This document shows positions 1-12,800 of a DNA stretch of 62,991 nucleotides, one piece after another. This DNA comes from Entrophospora sp. SA101 (lineage: Eukaryota; Glomeromycota; Glomeromycetes; Entrophosporales; Entrophosporaceae). Each line of letters opens with the position of its first letter. Position 1 is the first letter of the stretch. The stretch covers positions 17,497-80,487 of the forward strand of contig CAUDNR010000846.1 of assembly GCA_958430865.1 (NCBI GenBank), in the 5' to 3' direction. Below the pieces are notes generated by a model. The model did no database searches and had not been told where the DNA came from. It was given only the letters and a program-made list of their open reading frames with translations. A program made the position numbers and the translations under genes.

Positions 1-519
1 TCTGAGTTTTGATGATTTTTCCCAAAATTGGCCACGAGGCGCAGCAAGTTGCGGGACTAGGTGACTTGCACCATATATATTTATTTATAATAATATGTGT
101 ACCTTCTTTTCAAAAAAATTTTTTTATTGGCAAGAATATTTTTTCACTTTGATTAAAGATTAGTCAGGGAAATTTTCTTTAATCACTATTATTGGTTCTT
201 ATTTTAAAAGTAGAATTTCTTCTTTATTAATATGATCGTCATCAGCAAGACTGGGATTAAAAATAAAAGCTATCTTTTTGGGGTGAAGAATTAAGACCAA
301 TCGAATAAAGATATTACAATTATTTTGGAGACTTTGATAAAATTTTCCAAATCGGGAAAAACTAGTACATGGACAAAATTCGATTAATCAGCCACAAGTG
401 GCTGTGCATGGTGCTGACTTATCAAACTTATCGAGAGCACATTCTCATGCATATTTTCATTTGGTGTGACATATAAATAAATAAAATAAAAGTTTATTAC
501 TTTTATATCATAATTAATC
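1..519. other. AT-rich upstream region of BET3
   Basis: No gene is visible. The sequence is AT-rich with a slightly GC-richer patch at about 30-70 that has the look of a dispersed repeat end. A short inverted repeat, gccac-aagtggc, lies near 392-403. The last ~50 bases directly precede the BET3 start codon and should hold its promoter, but no motif can be called. Confidence 0.4.
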
Positions 520-1471
<952 letters not shown>

Positions 1472-2106
1472 TCAAAATCTAATCAAACAAAATAAATTGA
1501 TAGATAAAATGTACATTTTTGTATGTTATTTATTCTTTCAGTTAGATATTTCTACAATATATGTGTTATTAATATATATATATTAAATTATTTATTTCTT
1601 TGATAATAAAGTAAATATGGAATATTCTGTTTAAATCAATAATAAAATTCACTATGTAGCAATAACTAGAGTTGTTTATTATTTACTAATCACGATGGTT
1701 GATTGATCATCAAAAATAATATACTAATACCGTAAAATCTCGAATGACAAACTATAAAAAAGGAAATGTCACGGGTAAGATTTTACGGTATGCGAATTTT
1801 TAACCATTATTTCGAAAATTCGTGACCACCTCCAGATAGTAAAAATCAAAATTAAGCCTTTAGATTTTAAAGTTTATCATTATTTTGATATGTATATAAG
1901 GAAAATAAAATAAAAATAATAATTGGTTAATTCTAAATAAGGTATATGTTTTAATTAGTATATGTGACCTTTTTAATTAATAAATTGAAGCCTTATTGAA
2001 TCTTTCATAGTAAAATTGTGTGGTACAACAAAATTTTACATTTCCCCTAAATTTGAAATACCAATTGACTGCTAAGAACATAAATTTAATGGAAAATAAT
2101 ATGGGA
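1472..2106. other. Intergenic, BET3 3' region
   Basis: AT-rich sequence with AATAAA-like signals soon after the BET3 stop (for example near 1605-1645). It contains the short inverted repeat listed separately at 1728-1790. I see no coding potential. Confidence 0.4.
1728..1790. repeat. 13-bp inverted repeat (taccgtaaaatct arms)
   Basis: Perfect 13-bp arms at 1728-1740 and 1778-1790 (taccgtaaaatct / agattttacggta) surround a 37-bp centre containing gtgac. This looks like the paired ends of a very small fold-back or MITE-type element. No target-site duplication could be recognised. Confidence 0.6.
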
Positions 2107-2455
2107 CATGGACAATAGAAAAGGGGGAAACTACCAAATCATGATTTTGAGCTAATAACACTTTTACGTGTAATTCACCATAAGGATTAATTTTAGCTTA
2201 GATACCATACACTTGAGATATTTTCTGTTAAAGTTCTTTAAAAAATAGTAAATAGGCACAGACAATAAAAACAAAGATAACTACAATCATCACGGATTTG
2301 AATCAATAGCATTTCTATATGCAATTCATCATACAGATTAATTTTAGATTAGAAACTATGTCCACTTAATAAAATCTTTAAAAACCAATATATAGTAGAA
2401 ATGTAGATCTTTTAATTTTCTCAAAATCACGTTTCCCCTTTTTCCATTGTCCATA
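2107..2455. mobile_element. Non-autonomous inverted-repeat element (MITE-like)
   Basis: Terminal arms at 2107-2131 and 2431-2455 are inverted copies with three mismatches over 25 bp (core ggacaat...gggaaac). The interior is a degenerate direct duplication of about 160 bp: the block with 'gattaattttagcttagataccat' near 2185 recurs as a diverged copy near 2335. No coding capacity. A MITE built from, or carrying, a tandem repeat is the likeliest reading. Confidence 0.55.
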
Positions 2456-2460
2456 CCCCC

Positions 2461-2577
2461 ATATACAGGACCTTCCTAATTTGGAAGTGGCACTTATGAT
2501 GATCTGCGTGAACCTTTGCTAATTCAGGTTCTACAAAATCATATGTGCCACTTCCAAATTAGGAAGGTCCTGTATAT
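2461..2577. repeat. Perfect 33-bp inverted repeat (hairpin)
   Basis: Arms 2461-2493 and 2545-2577 are exact reverse complements over 33 bases (core acaggaccttcctaattt), separated by 51 bases. Perfect arms in otherwise drifting AT-rich DNA suggest a recent fold-back or MITE insertion. It abuts the element ending at 2455. Confidence 0.8.
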
Positions 2578-3287
2578 AGAGGATCACCCAAATTTAAAAA
2601 GTAATTTATTTATAATAATTCCAACGAATCAACAGTATTATTTGAACCATTTAATGTTTCAGATATAATAAATTTCTCTTTATACAGCGTTTTGAAAACG
2701 AGCGAATTTGTAAATTTTATGCTACTTTAATTTACAACTTTATGCGAGTTTCAGGAATGGTTGTTCGATTGAGTTAGCCCCAACAAAACTTTAAATCAGG
2801 AAGTTTACGACATATATTTCATCAAAAAAAAAAGCATGTTATTTATTTACATATAGTAAATTAATTTTTTTCACAAATTAAAGTTTTTTAAAAAACTTCT
2901 AATTGGTAAATAGTTGTTAAAACTAATTTCTAATAATTATATATTAATCATTCATCCACCCATCCACCCATCCACTCATTCATGAGTATAGCCTCTACGT
3001 CAAAAAAAGAATATATTAAATTTTCATCCAGTAAATCAAAAATATTTGTCATTAATATTGTCTTCTTCATATTAAAGTAGTAAATTTTTTGCATCATAAA
3101 AAGTCATTAGAATTAAAATCATTAAGTGTAATTTTTGTTCTGAATAAAGCTGTTGTAATTGATAGAGAAGTAAGCCAATTAAAGCCACAAGTTATTAGAC
3201 CATCAGATGATGAAAAATTGTCTTTTTTTGATAAATAATTATTTAAATAAATCAGACTTGAGATTGTGGTGGTGGTGGTGGTTTTAG
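2578..3287. other. Intergenic; source of the inverted copy next to gap 1
   Basis: No gene seen. Roughly 2731-2966 recurs as an inverted copy at 15910-16140 beside the first scaffold gap. A ccaccCatccaccCatcc-type tandem motif lies near 2950-2972. From 2935 on, the sequence belongs to the 4.1-kb direct duplication. Confidence 0.6.
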
Positions 3288-3542
3288 TTAATTGTTGCTG
3301 AAGGAAGGCGAAGAAGGAATCCGTGATGGATTTAGTCTTGGTGATGCTATTGGTGATGAATAATTTGATATAGAAGGTGACGATGATTGTCGAGAGTTTC
3401 TCAGTGATGATGAGGAGTAATAATAACTGTTGTTAATTCGACAAGAACTTAATTCATCTTTCCTTTTACAAGCTTCGCTACAGTATAGATTTTCTAATGC
3501 AAATATTTGACAATCACATTTAGGACACCATGAAAGATCCAT
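3288..3542 (-). CDS. Ecl1-family zinc-binding protein (copy 1)
   Basis: Single-exon 84-residue protein starting MDLSWCPKCDCQIF and continuing LENLYCSEACKRKD. This is the N-terminal signature of the fungal ECL1/2/3 zinc-binding family: Met-Asp start, a CxxC, then YCSxxC. Fission yeast members extend chronological lifespan and respond to nutrient limitation; that role is family knowledge, not something visible here. The remainder is Ser/Asn/Arg/Pro-rich and probably disordered (poly-Ser/Tyr near residues 39-47, SPR/SPS repeats towards the end). Length fits the family (about 80-100). An exact second copy is at 16494-16748. The ATG is fixed by the conserved MDLSWC start. Confidence 0.8.
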   Translation of the reverse strand: MDLSWCPKCDCQIFALENLYCSEACKRKDELSSCRINNSYYYSSSSLRNSRQSSSPSISNYSSPIASPRLNPSRIPSSPSFSNN

Positions 3543-4900
3543 TATGAATTTGAAGAAATGATAAATTATCGAATTTATAATTAATAGTACAGACAGCTTT
3601 GGTTTAAAAATATGATTTTTGGATGAAAAATAATTTAGGTGAATTAAAAAAAGTGAGCAGGGAAACGGTTAACGATGATAAAAATGACGTAGAGAGAATG
3701 AGAGTGAGGGAAGAGAATAAGAAAATGAATAATTAATTTTTTGGTTTTTTGGTTTTTTTTTTCTTCGTTTTTATACGTATTTAACTGATTTTCATTCTTC
3801 ATTCTCCAAACACTTATGATTAACCCCACAATTCTTAAAATGTAAGATCGACAAATTGTAATTGAATTTTTCATATATCGAATGGAAGGAATGAGGAGTT
3901 AATTCATTCTTGGATCTTAAAAAAAAATTTTTAATCAGTCATTAATTAAATAAAATTAATTTAACTTTATTTACTTTAATAACGATATTAATATTAATAC
4001 CATAATGATGATTAATATATATGATTGGTTTATTAACGAGTAAATAATCAAGCTTTGATATTTAAATAGTAAGCATTAGCAATCGTTTAATAATTAAAAA
4101 CTGTTGGTATTGACAAAAGTAATAAATAATTTTCTTGTATGAATAAAAACTTCATGTGAAATTCAAAATTATTATTTGAGATCTTCATTAGCTTCAATTT
4201 CAAATTTCTAAATTTGTATATGCAGACGCCAATAAAAATTGATCACCTTGAAGAAGGTCTGTTTGCTTTTATTATTATCATAGAAGTATGTGAAGCCATT
4301 GAGGTTCAAAAGATTCAAAGCTAGGAAATCTAGAGTAATTCATATAAAATTTCACTTTTTTATTGGTGTGACAGACGATCTTTGAAAAAATACGAACCTC
4401 CAACTAAGAAAGTTAGAAAAATGGTAAACCGGTGTAAATGAAGTTAAGATCTAGGCTTTGTTTCTATCGGTCCATTTTTTCCATTATGGAAGTTCAAAGC
4501 TACATATTTATATATAACTTATTTAAAAATTCAGTTCGTTTTCAACCATTCTGGTTGGCCGGTATTAATATAATAATTTCGAATACGCGCATTTTTTAAA
4601 TTAATTGAATATATAAAGATGGATAATGTTTTTTTAGTCTATTCTGCTGATAATTTTCTTTTTTGGACAGTACAATGATAAAATCCATACGAGCATTTCA
4701 TTCAAAAAAAAAGTTGGAGTGTTAAATTCACCCTTTCTTATGGAATTGTACATATGCGATATGATCATGTGAATAATAATACATGCATTTTTTCTGATGA
4801 AAGTCTCCAAATATTAGGAAAAGATAATATAAAAGAGCATAATGAAATGAATTGTCTGAATTGATAAAATAATACCAAGAACAGGATAATACAAAAATAC
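3543..4900. other. AT-rich region upstream of the Ecl1-type gene
   Basis: Short frames here (such as 3644-3874 minus) look like chance frames in the 5' flank of the Ecl1-type gene. The part around 4200-4700 has unique-looking sequence but no convincing exon on either strand. It is fully duplicated at 16749-18106. Confidence 0.4.
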
Positions 4901-5156
4901 TATGCAAAAATCAATACATATAATTTGCGTACATGATATTGCAAGCATTATATATATGTTTAGAATGTCTGGAACGTAGGATTTATATGTCGAGAGACCA
5001 TATGATAACAAATATTTCCAATGAAATTAAATCTTTATGTAGTCAAGCTGGGTTTTCACATTCATTGTTTGTCATCAGAGAAAGTTACATTGATTCTCTT
5101 GTAGAGTTATTTTATTATATATATTATTTTAATAAAAATTTTATATTACTTTTGGA

Positions 5157-5230
5157 CAAGTGATATCTTTGAATTTGTTCTTTATAAAGGTATTCTTGCC
5201 TCACGTAATCCAAAGGAAGAGGTATTAACC
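5157..5230 (-). pseudogene. Remnant of the transposase-like gene C-terminus
   Basis: Read on the minus strand this gives PLPLDYVRQEYLYKEQIQRY, clearly related to the C-terminus of the transposase-like gene at 27532-29286 (PPPLDYKRQEYLYHNIHPF), with about 20 bases missing relative to that copy. It lies just before the LRR-like pseudogene and is repeated exactly at 18363-18436. Confidence 0.65.
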
Positions 5231-6130
5231 CGACTACAAAAATGACTAGGGTTAAAAGCTAAACAAGAGCAAAAGGATTTTAATGATCTAAAGTCAGTAA
5301 AAGAAAAGATCAGGAATATCTATTTTGTTTCAGCAAAAATTTAAAGGAAAAATAGTAATTGAAGATTAACCTGAGCAATAATGAATTAGCAGAGATGATT
5401 ATCAAGAATTTCCCAGAGTTAAATTTAGTTTCGCTAGCTCATAATCAACCAATTAAGTTAATATATACCTACAATAATCAGCTAAATAAGTGAGAAGTAC
5501 CAGTGGAGCAGTTGGAACCAAAACTTACTTATAGTGTTGATCCTCTTGATCCTGATGAGAAAGACAATATAGATGCTTTAGGTTTACCAGATCGGGTAGA
5601 ATTAGTCGAGCTTAATGATGATGCTCAAGCTTGATTAGATAATCCATAAATATCCTCTTAACATTAGAGCTAGTATTGAGAGGTTAGTCATTAGCGAGTT
5701 AGGATTGTAAGGTGAACTAGACCTAACTGATTTAAAAGTTTAGACTTTTCATACAATTTATTAACTAAACCGGATTTAAGATATTGTGGAAATTAGAGTT
5801 TTTAGATGCTAGTAGCAATCTAGTTAAAATGGATAACTTTTCCTCTTTGGAGTCAACTAAAAACAATTTTTTTAAAATAACAATAAGTTCAGAAGCAATA
5901 GATTTAAGTAATTCAAATATTAGAGGAACTTTCTTTAACTAGTAATTAACTAGAAAATTTAAATTTAAATCCTTTAACCAATTTAGAACCTTTTAAATTG
6001 TGCTTTAAATGGCTTAGTTGAATTAGATTTAAGTTGGAATTTAAAAGTCAAAGAACTTATTGTGTTATAAGAGTCTAATTAAAAGTTAGATGCTAAACAT
6101 TAAGCAAAATACAGTATTTATATCGTTACA
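5226..6130 (+). pseudogene. Decayed LRR-like gene with TGA at Trp-like positions (copy 1)
   Basis: Fragments of one protein are readable in shifting frames: LTRLQK-TGA-LGLKAKQEQKDF near 5226, LSNNELAEMIIKNFPELN near 5371, NNQLNK-TGA-EVPVEQL near 5475, DDAQA-TGA-LDNP near 5615, then LRR-like pieces such as AIDLSNSNIRGTF and GLVELDLSWNLKVKELIV to about 6065. At least three breaks are TGA codons where Trp reads naturally (QKWLG, NKWEVP, AQAWLDNP). TAA/TAG stops and frameshifts are also present, so the gene is dead. The rest of the protein appears beyond the transposon in the second copy (20341-20775). I infer origin from a code-4 (Mollicutes-type) genome; the function is unknown. Confidence 0.6.
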
Positions 6131-6178
6131 ATAATTATTTATTTTCCTTAGATTTGTAGTGGAATGACCCTGATATTA

Positions 6179-7129
6179 CAAAGTCACTCCCGTTATAATG
6201 ACACTCCATGTGCAAGTAAAAAATGTCAGTATAACGAGATTGTCATTATAATATAAAAGTCATGTGAGAATCATTATCATATGATTTTATTTTTATTGAA
6301 CATAAAAATCTAAATTAATTTGTTTAGCCTCTCTAAAACTCTGACTTAATTGTTTTTTTTTTTTTTTAATTCTTGTAAACTATCTAATAAGCGATCCTCC
6401 ACTATAAACTTTGGTACTTGTTCTTGTTGTATATAAGTAAGAAGGTTTATGCAACTTTTCAATGCGTCGTTAGTATTAATATGAATAATATTTTCCACCT
6501 CCACCTCTTCTTCTTTAGTTATGTTTTATAGCTTCATCAAACCAAATTGCTAGGGTTTCTTCTAATTGTGGCCAATTTGCTTTTTAAATTGAGAAGTTGA
6601 AACAGTTTCATCAACAGAAAGCCATTTGTTTGATTCTTTATAAAATTACTGAAACTGTGCTTCGACTAATTTCAAAAATCTTTAGCTAATTTATCTCGAG
6701 TTAAGCTAGGGTCATTTTTAGCACACTTACATAGTTCTTTTTTTTGCAAAGCACTTAAAGAACTTCTTTTTTTGGATGAAGGCGCAGAGGTTGAAGTCAT
6801 TTTTAAAACAAAATTTAATTATGACTTTTAATAATTCATTGTCTATATTAATCAACGTTTTATTGTTCAATTTTTTCAGAAGTGACCAAATGTTTTTGAC
6901 TGGTTCTTTCGTTATACTGACATGTCATTATAACGGGTGTCAGTATAACGGGATAAATTCTATAATTAAAAAAATTATTTTTGACAAATTATGTCATTAT
7001 ACTAGTATAACGGGATAAATAGTGAGTGTCATTATAACGGGCATAAATTTGTATTTATAAATTTGGTTTTTTAAAAAATGTCATTATACCATGATTGTCA
7101 TTATAACGTCATTATAACGGAGTGACTTG
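6179..7129 (-). mobile_element. Deleted pogo/Tigger-like transposon (copy 1)
   Basis: Ends CAAAGTCACTCCCG at the left and CGGAGTGACTTG at the right are inverted and flanked by TA on both sides, as expected for the Tc1/mariner-pogo group. The ends continue into repeated gtcattataacg motifs (6205-6245 and 6920-7118). On the minus strand from ATG 6800 a broken frame encodes KKRSSLSALQKKELCKCAK and SLTRDKLAKDF, matching the N-terminal helix-turn-helix of pogo/Tigger/CENP-B-like transposases. Further down come WLSVDETV and an Ile/Glu-rich C-terminal stretch. The DDE core is missing, so this is a non-autonomous deletion derivative with stops and frameshifts. Confidence 0.75.
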
Positions 7130-7131
7130 TA

Positions 7132-8476
7132 TGTCTCACTTTGGACCAGCTGTAAAGTCCCGCGTGGCTGAAGGTGGAACTCACGTGAGTGGCTCATGTT
7201 GGGTGTATTGACCCTTCGTGACATGACCCCTCTTTTTGTTAATTTTTATTATTTATTTAGTTGAAGGAAACATTTAAAAAAGATAAAATTCGTTAATTGA
7301 TTTGATTGGTTAATTTTTGTAATGTACGAAGATCCATCAAATCAATAATAATAATAATTAGTGGCAACGACGATAACGAACCATCGTTTTTTGAGGAAGA
7401 TAATAATGATTAAGATCCAGTTTGTATAGGAGTAATCGAAGTAAGCTTTAAGGACAAGATCTATGAAGCTTGCAAATATTCTAACGAACGTTTTATCAAT
7501 TATTTAATAGTTTGTATAGGAGTAATCGAAATAAGCTTTAAGGACAAGATCTATGAACAAAATATACTAACAAACGTTTTATCAATTATTCAATAGTTTG
7601 TACAAGCGTTAAGGACAATATCTATGAACAAAATATTTCTAACGAACGTTTTATCAATTATTCAATAGTTTGTACAAACGTTAAGGAGAAGATCTTTAAA
7701 ATTTCCCCGTATTTTTATAAATTGACCAGCATCATCAATACCTGAATAACTGTGGTGTTCCATGGCTGTTGAACATCAAACATATGTTACATCAATATAA
7801 CAAATTATTATGTGCGGATTTTTTAGTATCTTTATTATATATTTCAACACATTGTAAATGTTGACAACAAAGTTCAACCAACAATATATTTTTTTGAAAA
7901 CATGAATTATAAAAAGAAATTTCTATTAATTTATCCGTTACAATGTAAATTTTTATGGTAAAAATTTAATAATAAATTGAATAACTTTAAACCATGATAA
8001 CTTTTTTTTACATAATAAAATTAAACAAAATTTTTTATAATTTTATTGCTAAAGTCTTCTATAATAAATCTATAGAGAGCTTTTTGACATATCTCATTTG
8101 ATTATAAAGTTTTCCTATTAGCAAACTTTTTTCAATTTCTTTACAATATATAAAAAAAATTTTTTTTTTTATTTGACAAGAAAAAAACTCTATAGACTAA
8201 AATTTTGATCTATTTACTATAATTTCCCTTAGTTTCATGTTTGTATCTCTTTATTTGAAGGCCCTGATACAATTTTTATTTATATAGTTTTTTAATATAT
8301 ATTTTGATTTTTTAAAAAAAAGTGTTATTAATCGGCATTATGTTACATCACCTAATTTTGATTTAATTAGGGCATCCCACTGAATTACGGCAATTTGGCA
8401 TTATTATTATGTAAATAAATTCAACGTGATACCCTAAAGTCGTAAAAGTTGTCATAATTATTTATAGCCTGCGAGC
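7132..8476. other. Intergenic with a diverged tandem repeat
   Basis: GC-richer patch at 7135-7220 (cccgcgtggc, cacgtgag), probably the edge of a dispersed repeat. It is followed by the tandem array at 7419-7695 and then featureless AT-rich DNA with poly-T tracts. No gene seen. Confidence 0.4.
7419..7695. repeat. Tandem repeat, about 3.3 units of 72-90 bp
   Basis: Units begin with agtttgta at 7419, 7509, 7595 and 7667 (spacings 90, 86 and 72) and share ttaaggacaaGATCTATGA and aacgttttatcaattatt blocks. Later units lost the gagtaatcgaa segment. The last unit is partial. Confidence 0.8.
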
Positions 8477-9001
8477 ATGCGAACCAAGTTATTTATTACG
8501 AAGTCGCCAAATTTGGCAACTAAACTAAAATCATATGAAAAATGTTCATTAAAACAATTAATTGAGAAGCATAATATAGTCGTTAATAGATATATTGATA
8601 TTGAAAGCATGCACATCAATTTAAATGAGTTGGCAAGAGAATTTATTAAAGATCCTATTGAAGAAGGTACAATGTATAATATAAACTGGTATAATTTATA
8701 AAAATGTGCAAGTTGAATATTATATTTAATGCAACATTTCAAATCTATGTATTATTTACCTTTAACAAAGCAACCTTAAACTTATAAATAAAAACTTGTA
8801 GCATAACATTAAAAGTCAAAAATTTTTTATAATAGGTCTATAGAATTGGCAAGAAAACGAAGTTTGTTGTATGATGCTAAAGCTAGTGAATTTAGATATC
8901 GTGAAGAAATCATCAATCCATTGGTTGTGTCAATTTTTATTGATATTGAATATTGTATTTGGTTTTCACGTATCATTGTGGATGTTAACACTTCCAATTG
9001 A
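8477..9001 (+). CDS. Small two-exon hypothetical protein (possible family fragment)
   Basis: Exon 1 8477-8666 and exon 2 8844-9001 join in frame at a GT-AG intron (donor gtacaa, acceptor ctatag), giving about 115 residues. Readable parts are KSYEKCSLKQLIEKHN, LNELAREFIKDPIEE and, across the junction, ELARKRSLLYDAKASEFRYREEI then NPLVVSIF. The pattern YDAxxxEFxYREEIINPL looks like a block from a larger expanded fungal family, but I cannot name it. The C-terminus after IFIDIEY is hydrophobic and may be intron read-through. A related-looking frame at 9157-9405 could be a further exon. Possibly a truncated gene. Confidence 0.4.
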
Positions 9002-9849
9002 TAAATCTAAATTAATTCTTTACTGATATGGAACTAGTGATGAATTGAAAATGAAAAAAGTAAGGAATAAAAATTTTGTCCAAATCAAGTGAAGAACGAA
9101 ACAATTGGGTGACAATGTAAGAACGTTGATCAGCGTCTAAACAATGGGAAAAAAAAATGAATTACAAGGCTAAATTACTGGAATCATTTCCTGCCAAAGA
9201 GTATAGGTATAAGCACACACATCGCGTTGAGAGATTAATCATCTTGAGCTATCGAAAATGGAGATCACTTTACTGCCATGTTCTGGTTGTAAAAGAGGTT
9301 CATCGGAAATGGTTTAAAGGTGAACCGATCTCTGATGGGAAAAAATACGTGCAGTTTATTGTCAATATTGTCAATTGGATAACATATGCTCAAAACGCTT
9401 ATTGACCCGATTAATGATAATTTTATCTTGTTATTTTTTATAAAATCATTCAGTGTATTGTTGATATTTTATTTTTGATTGGCCGGTAGAATTATCATCT
9501 GAAAAAGTTAGGATTAAAATTTTCAATTTGTAAAGCTAATTAAAATTATTATTATTATATGTGGATATCACTATTTTATTAAATTACTATTTACTATATT
9601 AATATATTTTTTCATATAAGAATGAATTGATTAATATCATTTCCTTACAAAACAATGATTCATTCATGTGATAACTTATTGTCATTTATGATTTTTACAA
9701 AATAGAATTTATTTCTAATAAATAAAATCAAAAATAACAAATAATAACCAGGATTATCTCAAAAAGGCTAAAATAAATATAACAAATAAATAATAATACA
9801 TATTAAAAGAACAATAATATTACCAGTGGTTACCATACTTTAATCTTGT
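9002..9849. other. Intergenic between the hypothetical gene and AP-1 gamma
   Basis: Contains an 82-residue frame at 9157-9405 plus (HRVERLIILSYRKWRSLYCH...) that is compositionally protein-like (Trp, Arg, Lys, His) and may be an exon of, or a decayed continuation of, the preceding gene. No recognised domain. The rest is the AT-rich 3' flank of the AP-1 gamma gene. Confidence 0.3.
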
Positions 9850-12800
9850 TTACCAAAATTCTTGAGGAAACCCATTAAATTCAGAAATTTCGTCCACCTT
9901 ACCGCCTGCCGATGTTTGATAAACAGTTCTAAGTCTTAATCTTACATTTGTCTATGAGATAGTTGTATATACATATGAAGGAAAAAATATTTATTTTTAA
10001 AATAAATTTCAATTGAACAAAATGATATATATATTAGTAAGACGGACCTTTGCAGGATTCATAACACGAATTAATTGAGTTACTGATGAACCAGGTATAA
10101 CTGTTGTTGAAGAAGGTGGTTGCATTTGTAATTTTTGAGTCTATATTTTATTTTATAATTTTTTTCCCAAGAAAAAATTTATCAAATTTAATATCAAAGA
10201 TAAAAATCAAAAAATTAAAAATAGATAAAATACAACAACATACTTTAGGGACAGCAGCTTGGAACAAAAGGTTTTGAACAGTTGATCCCACTCCAATATT
10301 TAAAAATGTAACCAAAATATCAAGAAGATTTGGGTTATTAATATCTTTAGTCGGATTCAATGTAATCTTAAAACCATTTTTGTTATAAGCTACATATTGA
10401 TCTATATATTTATATAAAAAATGAATAATATTATAAGTAATAGCGGCGGCGGTGATAAAAATAGCCATTAATATTATTAAGGTGTTAGCAATCACCTGAA
10501 CTACCAAGTTCCGTTGCATTAAGCGCGCTTATATCACCAAATCCACCAATACTACCACTATTGCTAGAAGTAGAGCTGACAGGTTTAACGGATGGTGTTG
10601 TTGATGTAATAGATTGTGAAGCAATATTTGATGTGTTACTTCCTAATCCTAGTAAACCATCCAAAGGATCTATTAAAGATGATGATGGTGGTTGTTGTTG
10701 TTGTGAAATCATATTTTTTTGTGATGATATTGTTGTAATTTCTGGAGTAGTTATCGTTGTTGTTGCAGGCTGTTGAATGTTAAATAAATTCATAATATCA
10801 TCTTTCGTTGGTGCCGCAGTCGTTGAAGTTGTGGTGGTGGTGGTAGATGGTGATGAAAAAATATCAGCCAAAATGTCGGCTGTATTTTGAGACGTTGATG
10901 ATGTATTTGTTTGTTTATTGCTACTATTACTATTACTACCAACATCAACTATTTCACTTTCGAAATCTAAAAGAGCCTAAAAAGAAAAATTTTTTTTTTA
11001 ACACGTATAATAATCAAAAATAACACATATATTATGTTAATATGTATAATAAAATACTAACATTTCCACTATTTGTTCCACTTCCACTACCATTATTAGA
11101 ATCAGATATTGTATCATAAACTAAACGATCATAAAATCGATAAAAAATAAAAAACAATGAATGAATAAAAAATAATGTTCCAATAAAAAAATATATTGAA
11201 AAACACATGTAATACCTGGGCGTGAAGTAGAAGTTTCTTCTTTATAATCAGGTACAGGCATTCTTTCAAGTACAGCAGGCCGAATAGTATCAAAGTTAAA
11301 TAGATTAGTATATTCAACAGAACGCTGTTGTATCTCAACTTCTATACTGGTGCTATATTTTTCAATTATAGATTTGATATTTTGAATGACAGATGAATTG
11401 GTGAAACGTGATGTTAATTTCATCAATGCTGTTAGTGCATATTCTCTAGTGATTTGATTTGAATATGGCCCATCTAAAATTGATTCAATCAAAGTAACAA
11501 CATTTGGCTCTGTTACCTAAATTTAAGTTTCCCCAGATTAAAATTTTAGAAAAAATAAATTATAATATTTTTAATGGTAAAAACAAAAAAAAACTTCTAT
11601 TACCTCTTTTACTAATTCTTCTTCTTCAAAATTACCACCTTTAATCAATATATCACCATACTCTCCAATTACCCAAACACCGGATAATGTTAGTGATTCC
11701 TATACAATATCAAAAGAAAAATTTTAATTTTTTTCTCTACAAAAAGCAAAAGTGTTAATTATAATAATCATTGTCATTATTATTTACCTGAGAAATATCA
11801 TCTTTTAAAGCAGAATATAATTTCTGTACAGTATAGGCATGTAATTCTGATGTATGAGCAACAAGTCGAATGAAGTTTGACAGTATCTCTTCACGGACGT
11901 AATTACCTGCCTAAATTATTAAAAAACCTTTAAATTTTACACACAAACATATCGTTATTATTGAATAAAGGTAATATAAACACACCAATTTCAATACTCG
12001 TAATATTGTATCAATATGCCATCTTTTGTTAGGAGCAAATCTAAAATAAAAAAAATAATAATTTTATTTTTAATTTTGTAATTTCAATTTAGATTGATAA
12101 TCATATATGTATATTTTATTTAATCTTTACCTATCAGCAGCCAAACAAACCTTTGTAGTCATACCTTGTTTAAATTCATTATCAGCCACCTCCAAAAATG
12201 CCAACAACTCACGAGTTAAAACTCTAACATTTGACTCATTAATTAATGCAAAAGTTAACTCTAACGCACGTCGTCTTATTGAAATATCAGCATCACGTAA
12301 ACAATCAAGTATTATATTTCTGTGCCGTTGTACTGCATTAGTATCTAATGTCACTGTTTTATTTAATGTAGTAAGAGCAACATATCTAGAATAAAAATAA
12401 CAATTAATAAATAAATAAAATTCTATTATTTCTGCATACATAATAACAAAATTTTCTACCTAATATTATTATCTCTATTTGTCAAAAATTTTCCTAGGAT
12501 GTTTATTGCTAATACACGAAGATCACTTTCTGATTGAATTTCCATAATAGTTTGTACAGTCTCATATAAAATTGCATTTCCAACATTTTTTGCTGACTCA
12601 GTATTTGTTGCGACCTAAATGTATTAAATTAACCCAGTCGTTAATTCGTTTATTAATTAAATTGTTTGAGTGAATTAATAATAGAGAAAAATTAAAAAAA
12701 CCTGTGCCAAAACATCATTCATTGCCTCGCTAGCTTCGGAATCACCTTTACCCAAAATTCTTAAAAGCCTTAATATTTTAATTTGCAAAAATGGATCAGT

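Larger units (their letters stand above)
2935..7070. repeat. 4.1-kb direct duplication, copy 1
   Basis: This segment recurs at 16141-20276 with a constant offset of 13206. Five reading frames in it are identical in both copies (for example 3288/16494, 4933/18139 and 6776/19982), and I saw no indel and one substitution near 7072. It carries an Ecl1-type gene, a decayed LRR-like gene and most of a pogo-like element. The right breakpoint lies in the subterminal repeats of that element, the left one at an AT-rich site followed by a ccaccc tandem repeat. Near-identity means a very recent duplication, or two haplotypes or repeat copies placed in one scaffold. Confidence 0.9.
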
